This document shows, one piece after another, positions 11,482 through 24,700 of a stretch of 64,000 bases of DNA (position 1 is its first letter; each line of letters begins with the position of its first letter). The position numbers were made by a program, and so were the translations under genes. Origin of the DNA: Spisula solida (Eukaryota; Mollusca; Bivalvia; Venerida; Mactridae); assembly GCA_947247005.1 (NCBI GenBank), contig OX365949.1:17735130-17799129 (forward strand), in the 5' to 3' direction. The notes under the pieces were generated by a model. That model saw nothing but the letters and a program-made list of their open reading frames with translations. It was not told the DNA's origin and made no database searches.

Positions 11482-11735
11482 TGTCATTGATTCGACCCGA
11501 GACATATCGACGGTTCCGATATATCGGAAGACAATTATCGACGATACATCGATATATCGATTTACACATATAGACGAACAAGAATCAGATCCGTCAGTAA
11601 GATTCACTTATTTAGTCATTCTATACTGTATATGTTGGGTATTGATTCAGCTTTAAATGTGAATAAATAATCGATCGGGTAACAAATATCGTCGATGCAT
11701 CGATATCGTTTCTATCAATGACAGCTCTATGGGCT
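11482..11735. mobile_element. Probable MITE rich in ATCGATAT palindromes
   Basis: GTCATTGATTCGA at the left and its partial complement TATCAATGACAGC at the right, with many TCGATATATCGA-like palindromes between. Boundaries uncertain. Confidence 0.35.
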
Positions 11736-11749
11736 GAAATTGAATGAAA

Positions 11750-11816
11750 TTATAGTTGTTTGTACAGTATAAGATCGCGTGACTGGATTTTTATCCTCAC
11801 TGGACTATACAATGGT
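11750..11816 (+). repeat. Fragment of MITE family D
   Basis: TAGTTGTTTGTACAGTATA, then CACTGGATTTTTATCCTCAC and TGGACTATA, matching the right part of 16395-16612. Confidence 0.5.
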
Positions 11817-12635
11817 AAACTTTAGCTGAACACTATGGCGCTCCATTTTGTAATTTGAATGTTTCATAAAAATATATTATTGTATATATGCGGCGATCGG
11901 ATTAGACATGATTGATTTTCGGACAAAGTATACCATTACATGCATGTAGTTGCATTGTAAACGTTTTATTGTCTGATAGGTATTGTATTGGAAATCAATG
12001 GTGGCCGTTTAAAACCGTGACGGTTCAGTAATAATAGGGTGATATTGACATGTATTAACTACTCAGCGCTCTGTATTCTTATCACCGGTATTATAAATCC
12101 ATTTGAATTGTGGAAACTTATTTTAACTATTTTTGATAAAGCGGATCTCCGGTATAATTGAATTTTGGGAAGTTCGAAATTTTATTCGAATTACACCTGG
12201 TACATTCGTTTTATCCGTTATAGAGAAACGTGAGTTTTAACAGTTGAATTAAACCAAATAGGGTCATGTAAGTTCTATTCAAATTAAACTGTGTGCATTT
12301 CGTGTTAATTCAGACGAGAGGAAAGTGAGTTATTTTGAATGGAACCAAATAGGAAGAAATGAACCGAAGTAATAAACGTTGTATTGGAAAGAAAATTTGA
12401 ATTTCAGAATTTTAACAAGTACCAGTTAAAACATGAAGATTTAGCGTGTGGGCGGATTCAGTTTATATGCGATATACGCGGATATATACCAATGTTGAAC
12501 TACCAAATTTAGTGGTACAGGCTCAATATTGAACTTTTATACAAGACTATATTACTTAAACTGGTTGTAAAGGAGTGATTCAAAAGTATTTGGATAAAAT
12601 AAATACCACGATTGTAATCATCTCATTTCAGTAAC

Positions 12636-12702
12636 ATGCGCATCCATGGCTTATGTGTCTGTCTGCTTGTACTCATCACGGACTATTACCCAACACACGG
12701 AG
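12636..12702 (+). CDS. Hexosaminidase exon 1 (signal peptide)
   Basis: Encodes [18 protein letters not shown] followed by PTHG, a basic residue plus hydrophobic stretch typical of a signal peptide. The donor is GTTAGT and the exon ends in phase 1. Its last G joins AT of exon 2 to give Asp. The ATG was chosen because it gives the only plausible secretory leader in phase with exon 2. Further 5' untranslated exons cannot be excluded. Confidence 0.8.
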
Positions 12703-15700
12703 GTTAGTATTATCTTTTGTTTAAACTTACAGTAAACCCTCAACAATAAGACCACATCTGGAACCCTCGAAAACTGCTGTCATTGTTGAGTTGGTGAATG
12801 GTCTTGAACGTTTGAGGTTAAATATAGACTGGGAGCAAAAAGTGAAAATGTACCTAAAAAGTGTGGTGTTTTTTTTAAGTGGTGTTATCATTGATCATGA
12901 TGTGGTCTTAATTTGAAGGTTTATTGTATGTATTATTACATATACGCTAGAGACTAAGCGTTTGCTTTGTGGTTAGAACATTACTAATTATTTTATTTGC
13001 AGTTTGTCGTCATTATGTTTTGTTTATTGTTGGTCCATGCCAAGTCCATTGGAATTTTCTTATGTATTTGTCATGAGTGCTGACGTCCGACGTCAACGTT
13101 AATGTGACGTCGTCATGCATGTAGTTTAGTATCCATAGAAATTATATTGATAATACGGCAACGTTATCGTTGAATGGAAACGATAGAGGTCGTATCTGAT
13201 CAGGCAAACATAACGTTATAATAGAACGAGAAGTTCGCTAGTTTGGTTCCCGTCTTCAAGCTTACCGCTTACCGTACTTACAACTTGTGGATGGGAACCA
13301 GACTTTTTAAGGAGGCGAGCAATTATGAGCAAATGTTTATATTATTTTGACAAAATGAGATGTTTCACTCTTAGTGACCCGTTTATTAAAAGATAATCAA
13401 GAACAAAGGCTACAGTATACCCTACATTCCGACACCGTTTTTGTACAAGATCGTTATGAAATACGAATGCATATTTGATAAAAATCGTTAATTCACATTT
13501 TCGTTGTTGGTATGCATATTTCACAAACGCACAATTTATTTGAATTGTAATCATATTTATAATAACAGTGAGTTACTGAAGTAACTGTCTAATTTTCTAT
13601 TCATAAAGTTGAATAATAAACACATAATGTTATAAATAGACACACTGCCTAATATTTATTATTCATTTTTGAAAAACTAGACAAGACGGTGTATATATAT
13701 ATCCTAGTTTGCATAACGTTTTGATTTCTGTCAGTGCCGCACGAAAAACTGAATAGTTGCATACCATTCGAACATACATTATGCTACTTGTACAAGCGAC
13801 ATGCAAACAGACTAGTGCTTTTTGCTATTTGCATCGATGGTCAACATTTACTTTCAAAAATATCCGATAATACAGCGTATACTATGCTGTGTGGAAATCG
13901 TCAATACATGTTTTGATAAGAACAAAGCAGATAAGGCTAATGCAAAATGCCATTATTGTTCTGGGTACTGTTTTATCAAAGCACTTGCTGAAATCATAAA
14001 CTTACGATCAAATTTAAAATCTTTATAATTTGTTTACAATTACAAAGTGTGGTAAGTGGAGCTGCCATATTAATAATGATTCAGTTAATGAACTCCTACA
14101 GACCATATCCGTCACCCATTTGCAGTTGTAAAGAATTATAGAGAACTTAGATTTGAGCGTACTTTTAAGATTTTCGTAAGTACTTTGATAAAACCGTACC
14201 CGGGTAACCAGACCAATCCTATATCTGCCCCTTCCCTGAACAGTTTGCTGGAAGTTACCGCTGATGGTTGATTTTTAGTGCAATCAAATTTTTTTAAATA
14301 AAAAGTTTTTCCTGCCTACCTTTATTTTATTTTCTGCATGCTATCTGAACCGCAATATTAATGTGTTCTTATGGCCTAATATATAAAACAAGAAAGTGGT
14401 GTACGAGAGTCAGTCAAAAATAACCGAGAATTGCTAAATAATGCCGTAATATGTGAATTCTAATAAGAAAAATAAGTGTTCGTATATTTTCTATTAATTA
14501 TCGTGAAGTAGGCCTAAGATATCTCACAGACGTTATGACGAATACGAATCTTGGTTGTGACAATTTGATTCTTGTTCAACCAAGGAAGACAGCTCGTATA
14601 TAAGATTGCGCACTGGTAATTAGTATACGAATAAATCACTATGTTATCCCCCCCCCCGAATATGTAAGTCTGTAAACGCATATCTCTACAGTATCATTTA
14701 GAATTTGCTATTCAGTTCCTGTTGTACATTACCTATTGAAAATTCCCCTATTATCTTGGAATAATATAACTCTAATATTTGAACGGGGTTGAATAATTGT
14801 TTTGATCAGTAATGTGTTATTTGGTATTGTTGGAAAGCTGACCTAACGAGTTTTGAATAAGCTCAAACATCGATTGACATACATATCATTACGTAGACAA
14901 AAATATTGAAATACAATGTATTGTATTAGGCCGAACTTAAAATATTCTTGGTTTCCCCTTCCCGACCCTAGCAGATTTAGAATGGGTAGGTTGGTAGGTT
15001 AAATTTTTTTTTAAAATTGTTTCAGTATGATAATTATTTGTTAAGACATACAAATAATGAAATTTAGAATTAAATCTCAGGTGAAAACCAACAGTCTTAA
15101 ATTTAATGGTAAGAAAAAAGCCAGCAAACAATAAAAATAAAATTTTCACTTCCAATTTTTAATAAAAATAATATTATTTCAATTTGGACAATACAATATT
15201 TTGAGTAGGGCCCTTTTTAATCGGGTAGGTAGGGGATGGGGAAACAACCAATTTATTTAGGCCTAAGTCGATATTCAAATTCATGAATAGGTTTGACGGT
15301 GATTAAACTCCAGTCTTCGAAATCGAATAATAACTTTCACCTATATAACGTTACATGTATTTGTGTTAATAATCAGTCTGTATAATTGTACCTGTAAATA
15401 CGTGTAATTAACCTATAATTGTTTCTCTTGCTATTAGCGGTACATGAACCAATCTACTTAAACAATTGTCTTATTGAAGATTATTTCAAATAAAGCGAAC
15501 CGTACGTAGGTCATTATAATTATGACGTTTGATCATATAGTCCAGAGAATTTGACACGACTCTCGACCTTCAATTAGCATAATTTAACAGCTGATAGAGT
15601 ATCTATATTTATAATCCCGGCTGTATGTTTTCATAGGCGGGGAGTATCACGAAGACGCTCGATGTGTAATACCAACACAAATCTAAAGAACCGATATTGC

Positions 15701-18700
15701 ACGATTTTCTCGCGGAAATTTATATATTCAACGCAAGTACTTGTAATATATTCATGCATAAAGGTCAGGATCATGTCAAATTCTCTGTGCTATACCAATG
15801 TTCAAGTTTCAATGCATGCATAACTATTACATAATCACGGTCACATGATAGATTGGCCCGTGTTCACCCATATATGATATAGACATAGATTCTAATTTTG
15901 TAAGGCATGTTCGAAAATAAAAAGAATAAGCATTTGAACAGACGAATACGCATTATATCGAAAGGCGCGTAAATCTAATTTTATGCCGATTCAACATAAG
16001 CATTTTAGGATGTTATATTTGATGACGTCATGCTACTCGAGGTTTTGTACAAGCTCAAATTCTACGTTATAATGGAGTGCACCGATTCAATTTGTATGAA
16101 GTTCAATAATAAGATTTATCAGAAAGATAGACAATCCAGCTGTTTGTGATACTATCACGTTGATTGATGTCATGGCAACATACGCGTATCATACACCGTC
16201 AAATCATTATTTTAATGAAATATTATAACGTACACAAGTTAGTAAAGTACCCTAGTTTAAAGTCTACTTTCAGACATACGTCCGTTCATCCGACTGTACA
16301 TCAACGATCCCTCCGCACCCACACCGATCAGTAGGTCGCATTTCGACATATGATTACAGTCAGGCCTGTCTTAATTAGCCATAGTACATGTTTTACTGTA
16401 CAGTCCAGTTAGGATATTGTGACAGTGACGTTGCAGTTTATGTGTACGTAAACGATTATAACCATTGTCTAGCAGGTAGAGCGAAAGTAAAATGTTAGAT
16501 GAGCATTGAAAGTATAGTTGTTTGTACAGTATACGACTTTATAATTGGTTTTACATCGTTATAGTGGACTCGACCGCTGCGTCACTGGATTCTTACCCTG
16601 ACTGGACTATAGATCTACATAACACTTTGGCCAACATGACTTGGGTTTAATAAGAATAATAACATGAGAGACTTTGCATTTTGAATAACTGTTATCTATA
16701 GTCTCTGAAAAAACGTAATGAAAGAGTCAATAACTCAAGAACTTGATCTGAATAGACATGCACTACAACTGTATCATTCGAACGCAAAAATAATACTCAA
16801 GATTCAAAACATTTACCAAAAAACATTACAGTATGATGGTAATAGTATAACATATACAGTGTAGCAATACCACGTGACTTTTGGCTACAGTTACAAGAAG
16901 AAATTTGTAAACATTGGAAAACAAAATAGACATAAGTATTTTATTTCTTCATCGATTTCTATGAAATATACGCCACGCTAAGGGGGAAATTATTTGCTTT
17001 ACCGATTTTTCCATTACCCTGTGAAACCTACGCGTTCCACGGTTTCACAGGGTAATGGACAAAACGGCACAGCCGCTGAAAAAGATTTTATATTTCATGG
17101 AAAGCAAATAATGTTCCCCTTAGCGTGGCGTACATTTCATAGAAATCGATGAAGAAATAAAATACTTATGGCTACATTCGTGTTTCAATGTTTACAAATT
17201 TCTACTTGGAACTGTAGTCAAACACCACATGATATTGCTACACTGATATAATAACAAAGTAATTTATGCCATATGGATGTATTTTTTTATTTTTCGACTT
17301 TGTCATGCAGCCCATTTATTTTCCCCGTTCCGTAGTAGGTCATTATACATGACGTATTACGTGAATTCTAATAAAACCAAACAATATATATAAATATACG
17401 AGGGATGGTTCTTTATATAATTATATATGTATTATGTGAAGTCAAATAAAACAAATAATATATATATAAATATACGATCTTCAAATTATCACAATAACAA
17501 ATAACGACAATGAGTATGACTGTATATTATATTGATGTAATTATTGTAGTATGTGAATAAATAATTATTGTTACACAACGTTAACTGGTGTTTTCCTTTT
17601 TGCAGATGTTATTCAAAATATTAAGAAGACTTTGGTCAACATAGGAAAGAAGGAAGACAATAAACCAGGAGATAATCCATACTTAAACAAATTCCTAGAG
17701 GCCCATAGTCGACCAAGTGTTAGTTACCAATCACCTCAATTTAATCTCAATATAGAACCTAGGTATCAGTTTAAGCCTCCGATACGGAGGGCATCTTTTC
17801 CCTCCAATGGGGAACCCTGGCCTATGCCGAAGTACTTCAGGTCGGAAGAAGGGACGTTACTTAACTTAGATATTAACACTTTTAAAATTAAATTGCTCAA
17901 AGACATAAACTGTGATATTTTAGTAAATGCTATTCGAAGATATGATAATATTATTAAAAATATGACAATAGAAGAACATTATGATTTCGTCTACAATTAT
18001 GACGAAGCTGTGTTTGAAACCAGGAAACGTGAAGAGGAGGCAAAGTATAACAATATAAGTCCTATGTCGAACCTCGAGATCGAAGTGATGGGAAACGAAT
18101 GTGGGTATCCACACGTGGATATGAGCGAATCATGTGAGTAGATAATTTATAATATACTCAGTGTAGCAAAACCATGTGACTTTTGACTGCAGTTACAAGA
18201 AGAAATGTGTAAACATTGGAAAATAAAATAGCCGTATACTTCATAAAAATCGATAAAGAAATAAAAAAAACTTATGACTATTTGATTTTCCCATGTTTAC
18301 AAATTTCTTCTTGTAACTGTAGCCAAAAGGCACTAGGTATTGCTACACTGATACTAATACTCTTGTTCAATACGAGGGTCATCCGTAAAGTTCTTGAACT
18401 GCCCCCCCCCCCTCCCTCCAAAAATTGGTCTCAGTCGTAAAATTCATATTATAATGAAGAACATTATCTTATGCATTTAAAAATATTTGATCGACATATC
18501 GCGTATCGGATTCGCGGAGCCCTGTTGTTGGCACAATCGAAGCCACTACATTATGCTCCACTTTACCAAAGCAAGCAATTTCTACAGACCATACAACACC
18601 TGATAACTAACATTTTCAGCCTTCTACCATAAAGGAGCTTCACATAATAATAATAATAATAACTTTATTTTCCGATGATATACCCATTAAGCCTAGGGCT

Positions 18701-21700
18701 TATCTCCCATGGGGTCATCTAACAAAACAAGCATAAATATATACAAACATTCAAAAGCATCAATAAAATGGCAGTAAATACTGACATTTAAAATATTGTA
18801 TTAAAAGATCCTGATATAATAGGTAAATGGAGTATACCGTTCTGTTATAGATCGAGAACAAATATTACAGGTAGAATACTCCTTCCGTCACAACTAGGGT
18901 TCAAACAGTTGATACGATCTGTAATGATTTAATGAATCATTATTAAGTATTGTTGTCCTTGGGTCATTTATTCATACTAGTAATTAGTATATTAGTAATA
19001 TTATAATGACAATAAATATCAAATCAGATAAGAATACGAGTTCTATGTGGACATAACAGGTGACCTTTTGGCTAAGAACGCAAGAAACAAATTGTCAACA
19101 AAAAGTTTTAAAACATCCAAAGCATTGTATTCTTTGACTGACTTTAACGATGCATGTTCGACGCTCACGCCGAGAATGAGCACTTCCCATGCAACTTAAT
19201 AATTTTGTGAAACAGGTAACAGTTATTGCCTGAAACCAACTTAACAGCATGGATTTTTACTTGCAATTCTAGCCAAAAAGTCACGTGGTTTAACCACTCT
19301 AGTATTGATCTACAAATGTGTACAATAGCTGTGTATTGAATGCAGGTGCATAGTCTACCACCGGTGCCACGAAACAGATTAATTTAAAATCTTTCCAAGT
19401 AAATAAATACAATGATTACATATTACGACAATAACTCTAAATATCATAGTTGTTTGTTGTTGTAGTTTTAAATATTATCGTACCTAGTCTTACGCTGGTA
19501 GATGATATCAACGTAGTTCAAATACTGTCTGCAAAACAATACACTCTCCCCCATTATGACAATATTGTGCGTGACGTTCCGTTTATGTGTACACAAAATA
19601 TTACAACCATTATCTGAACAGGTAGAGAGAATGTAGTTATCATTGACATTAAAGCTGTCTGTATAAGCCTAAAAACATTATCTGTTCTTATCCTAAGTAC
19701 ACTATACCCATACCATAAGCATATCCATAGCAAAAAAGCCAAGTAATAAGAAACTGTTGTTAATTTCAGATAAACTGTCGCTGACGCCTACATCTTGTCG
19801 ACTTGTTGCTAGCCAAGTTTGGGGAGTGTTACGAGGTTTAGAAACATTTAGTCAATTGTTGTTTAGAAGACGTAACACGAATCAGGTGAATGTTTATTTT
19901 TATATTTCTATATCTAAAACAAACAATACAAATAGTTAACAAATTGTTGTAATTTTCACTCTGCATCTGCACTGATGGAGGGTGCACATGCGCCCTTGTG
20001 GCTGCAGCACTATATGTAAAGTGCCTTTCACTTTTCTGACCAAACTTGCTTACTTATCCTCCGAGTGTATCCCCGATGTGAAATAATGCTACACGGTCTA
20101 GCTTTTGGCTTCATTCGAAAACATTTAAAGACTTGAACTCGTGTTTAAACTTTAACATGTTAAAACTTAATTTTCTGTTTTGTTCCCATTTTATTAAAAC
20201 ATGTAAATATACGAGAAATTAATGAAAATATGTGTGTGCAAATGTACAATGGGTCACATATCTGATTATACAGAAAAAAAGCCATTGGTATTGATTCAAC
20301 GGAAATTAACTCGAGTTTCAGTAACAAGATATTTTTGAGAAAGGCCCCAGGTCATGAGTGGGACTATTATCTCTTTGGCGATTGTGTTCCAAACCGTAGA
20401 TCAAGTATACTAAGTTATCAAATAGGTTCATCTAATTGTGTGATCTTAAGCCTAGGTCCCACTGGGCATTTTTTGCCTCGGCGATGTACTCCCAATTGAC
20501 ATTATTGAGTTATCAGGACATCGGGAACACGTCCATCGTGTTTAAGGGAAGCATCGTGTAAGTCGTGAGACAATTTGTGATATCGAAAGGAATCGTGATG
20601 AATCGGGTGGTATCGGAAGATATCGGAAGAACATCGCCGATGAGGAATTCCTCAGTGGAACCTAGGCTTCAACTAAGTCGAAGATAACTTCTGAATTAGT
20701 TATAATTACAATATGTAATGCAATATTTATTAGAATAAAGTCCAATTTAGGGACAAATATTTCACAAATAACACTGTTCAGTATTTCACTCCTTCTTTAA
20801 TATTTCGCCATACAGGCTTTATCAAAAATTATAAAGTATGGCGAAATATTAAAGAAAGAGTGAAAAACTAAACACCAATATTTATTAATTCATAAAGAAG
20901 CTCATAAAACTGTACTTAGTCATTCGCTTTAGTAATAATTAATGGATTCTTTGTATGTTTTTCTTTATTCATTATTATTTGTTATTATTATTTCCTCTTT
21001 TTATTTTAGATATATGGTAGGTTGACGGAAATTGACGACGAACCACGATTTCCACATCGAGGTATTCTCATGGATACATCCAGACATTTCATGCATATGT
21101 ATACAATATTTAACGTCCTAGTAAGTAAACAAACGTACACGACATTTTTGTTTATATTTATCTGTTGTTTAAATATTTCCGCTAGCTAATTACTCCATGT
21201 TGCATGTGTTGACACGATGCCCTTAAGTACTTGTTTACATACATTCACTACAAACAATTTACAAATTGCCGATTCAAAAAAAATGCTGGAGGGTGTTCTG
21301 TGTCAATAACCATATTTTTATCTTAAACGTATCTTTTTAGCACACACTGCTCTCGCATCTCTCGTTGCTCACACTCCTTTCAAAGTGTTCACTTTATCAA
21401 TCAACATTACAAACGTAGTTTGACCACACATCAATTTCAGCCCCATCTTTCCTTTCTTACCTTGGTACGGTATTAATTCTGATACACCGCTTCTCAGTTC
21501 CGTGAGATAATCTGGCTTTGTCGGAACTGAATGCACCGCCCGGAATCCCCGATAGGATAGAACTCGACTTGTGGGTTTCATGTCGGGTTTCAGTTCCGTC
21601 ATTGCCGTATGAACACAGTGCAATTCTCATACGGAACTCGGAAGTGGTGTTTCTGGATTAGTTCAGTCGTAATCTCTATGGTAGGTTGCGTTTTAGCCGA

Positions 21701-24700
21701 ATCAACCACGCGTAGTTCGAGACTTTAGTTAAATAAGTAATTATAATATTATGGTATGCCTTTACATGTTTTGTTTTTGTTTTAGGATGGCATGTCATAT
21801 AACAAGATGAATGTATTACACTGGCATTTAGTCGATGACAATTCGTTCCCCTATCAGAGTCTGGTATTCCCAAAACTTAGCGAAAAGGTAAACTAAATTG
21901 ATATATCTACCTCAGCTGTTTTTCCAGGTTTTCATACATATACCGGGGTACATATGTACAGAACAACCTCTGTATAGCAACACCCTTTGAGAGTGGCAAA
22001 TATTGGCCTTTGTATAGAGGTTATACATATGTACAGTACAACCTCTGTATAGCAACACCCTTTGAGAGTGGCAAATATTGGCCTTTGTATAGAGGTTATA
22101 CATATGTACAGTACAACCTCTGTATAGCAACAGCCTTCGAGAGTGGCAAATATTGGCCTTTGTATAGAGGTTGTTGCTCTTCAGAGGTTAAATTTCGGTA
22201 AATACCAGCTTAAGGAAGTTTGAAGGTTTTGTTATAGCAAGGTTTTTGCTCTACAGAGGGCCGCTCTCTAGAGGTTGTGCTGTATATCAATTAACCAGTA
22301 TTTATAAGTTATTATTGATATTGATTCACTTATTTTGTACAATTTATATCAGTAATGCAACAAAACTTGTTTCAGCTATCACATTCATTAAGTGGCCACT
22401 TCTCTCAAGCAACCAATATCATTAGAGCACAACCAGTCCTTAGAAATCACTTCTATATTAAATATACTTTTGATACTAGTAATTATTTTGTAGCATAAAA
22501 GTATAATGCATGGTGGATGGATAAAACGCACTGTACATGTATAATAAAGACTGATTGAGTATGTTCAGGAATCTTTAGAACTTGTCAGAAATTGTGCTGT
22601 GGAATAGATTCCTATGTTATACGGCTACGTTAAACATATTTTATTAATACATGTAAAACTCGATTAATCCAGTCAGTCACCTTTTTACATAACATTGTGT
22701 ATATATATACATTGTAATTTCTCTTCGCATTTGTGTATTATTTTAATAGCTATTTATGTATTAGTATGTTGCTTAGTAAAAAGGGTATTGTTGTTCAATG
22801 TTTTTTTGTCTCAAAATAGAATGTTTAAAAAACAAACAATGTTTGTGTAAAAGTGACAGACCTTAATAATCGGACTGTGATCGTATATTAGTTTTAGAAG
22901 AGTGTACGTGGTCGTACATGGCACTGCATTTATGACCTGACTGACAGCAAAGATAGTGAAAAGTCAGACAGGGAAGGCAACACTCAACACGAAAGGCACA
23001 CAAAGGAACACGCATGAAAAAACGCAGACCACAAGCATACGTGTCGTCATAATGCCCATCACAACGATGACGTCACAAGGCAATAGACATTGAATTCATT
23101 GTTATTGCAATGTGTTCCTTGTGAATGCGATAGGTGTTTCATGGGAAATTCTTGATATATCACAATTTACATTTGCTTCTTATTTTCCAGGGAGCATATC
23201 ACCCAACATTGATATACACACAAGAAAACGTCAAAGATATTGTTGATTACGCACGATTAAGGGGGATTCGTGTAGTGCCAGAATTCGACTCTCCGGGTAA
23301 GTAAATACATGTTTGAAATATCAGACTTTAAGCCTAGGTCTCGCTGAGGAATTCCTAATCGGCGATGTTCTCCCGATTTCTTCCGAAATTCCTTCCGATA
23401 TCACAAACTGACCCATGACTCCCCGAGGCTTCCACTAGACCACCAGGAACCTGTTCTCGATGTCCTGATAGCTCATTAATTTTCATCGGAGTACATCACC
23501 GAGGTAAAAAAATGATCATTGGGACCTAGGCTTTATCAGTGCAATTTTTCTACATGTATAATTATGCCATTCTCGTTCACCAGAGTATTCTTCACCTGGG
23601 TAGTCTAGGAACTTGACTAACCACTGATGTATGAGGATGAATTATGCTCGTATTTACATAATAATTTCAGAATCCGGTCACTTCACAAATGTGTACAAAC
23701 ATTAAATGTAATTGACCCAATATGGTAAATTAGTGTCAGACCATTAGACAATAGTGATTATTGGAGTATATATACACTCGTATAGATAAACGTTGGCACC
23801 AAACTAATGAATGATCAATATCTATTTTAACATTTTAAGTACCAGAATTCAGCTTTGACCAACAAAACTTTCGTATTGTTAAATCTTTTCATTTCTCAAT
23901 ATAGTAACATGTATAATCGTAACATGTATAGTAACATGTATAGTAACATGTATAGTAACATGTATAGTAACAATATGTTGATATGAAATAAACTTAGTTC
24001 TATGTCTTTGTTTTGAATACATACATATTATAGGTAAATTTCCAACTTGGGTAGCTAAACGGGGGGATTAACTGTACAAACTCTATGGTTAAAGTACATA
24101 AACACACATAACCTCGAAATACACCTATATATATGTACATACGTTTATATCATTAAAATGTATACAATTCGTATATACAGTAAAACCTCGTTATCTCGAG
24201 GATCAACCGGGGTAATCCAAATGCTCGAGATAAGCCAGGTGCTCGACAAGCAGAAGTCTATTAATATACAACATAGAGCAAATTCGCCGCGACTTTGCTG
24301 GACATAGGCCGGATGCTCGTGATAACGATGTTCGTCTTATCGAGGTTTTACTGCATATATTATATTGAGTCCATTTAGCATTGATTAATACATGATACAA
24401 TGTATACCCGATATATAAAGTGTTCCTTAATACTCATTGGGTTTTCCATTTCATGTTATACATTTTTAAGTTAACAGTTTTTTAATCAAAACCAAGCTGT
24501 GTTACGAACAGTACAGAAAATAGTTTATTGTCGTGAACAATATAGTTTCTTATTACATGTATTATGTTATTCGCCTTTGTTCATACACTCGTAGTTATAT
24601 ATATATATATATATGGGATTGTATGGCTACAAACAATGGCCCATGTTTGAAATAAACTATTCTAAAACTAGACATATTTTGGATGTAATCAGGAAAATGG

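Larger units (their letters stand above)
12703..17605 (+). other. Hexosaminidase intron 1
   Basis: 4.9 kb between GTTAGT and TTTTTGCAG, filled with the MITE copies listed separately. No coding sequence recognised. Confidence 0.8.
18134..19769 (+). other. Hexosaminidase intron 2
   Basis: Contains MITE G copies, a non-LTR 3' end and a MITE D fragment. No other genes seen. Confidence 0.8.

Noticed and set aside
21369..21623. 84-codon minus-strand frame as a possible piggyBac transposase remnant
   Set aside because: [10 protein letters not shown] is only loosely reminiscent of the piggyBac KWGxK motif and no flanking motifs or ends were found.
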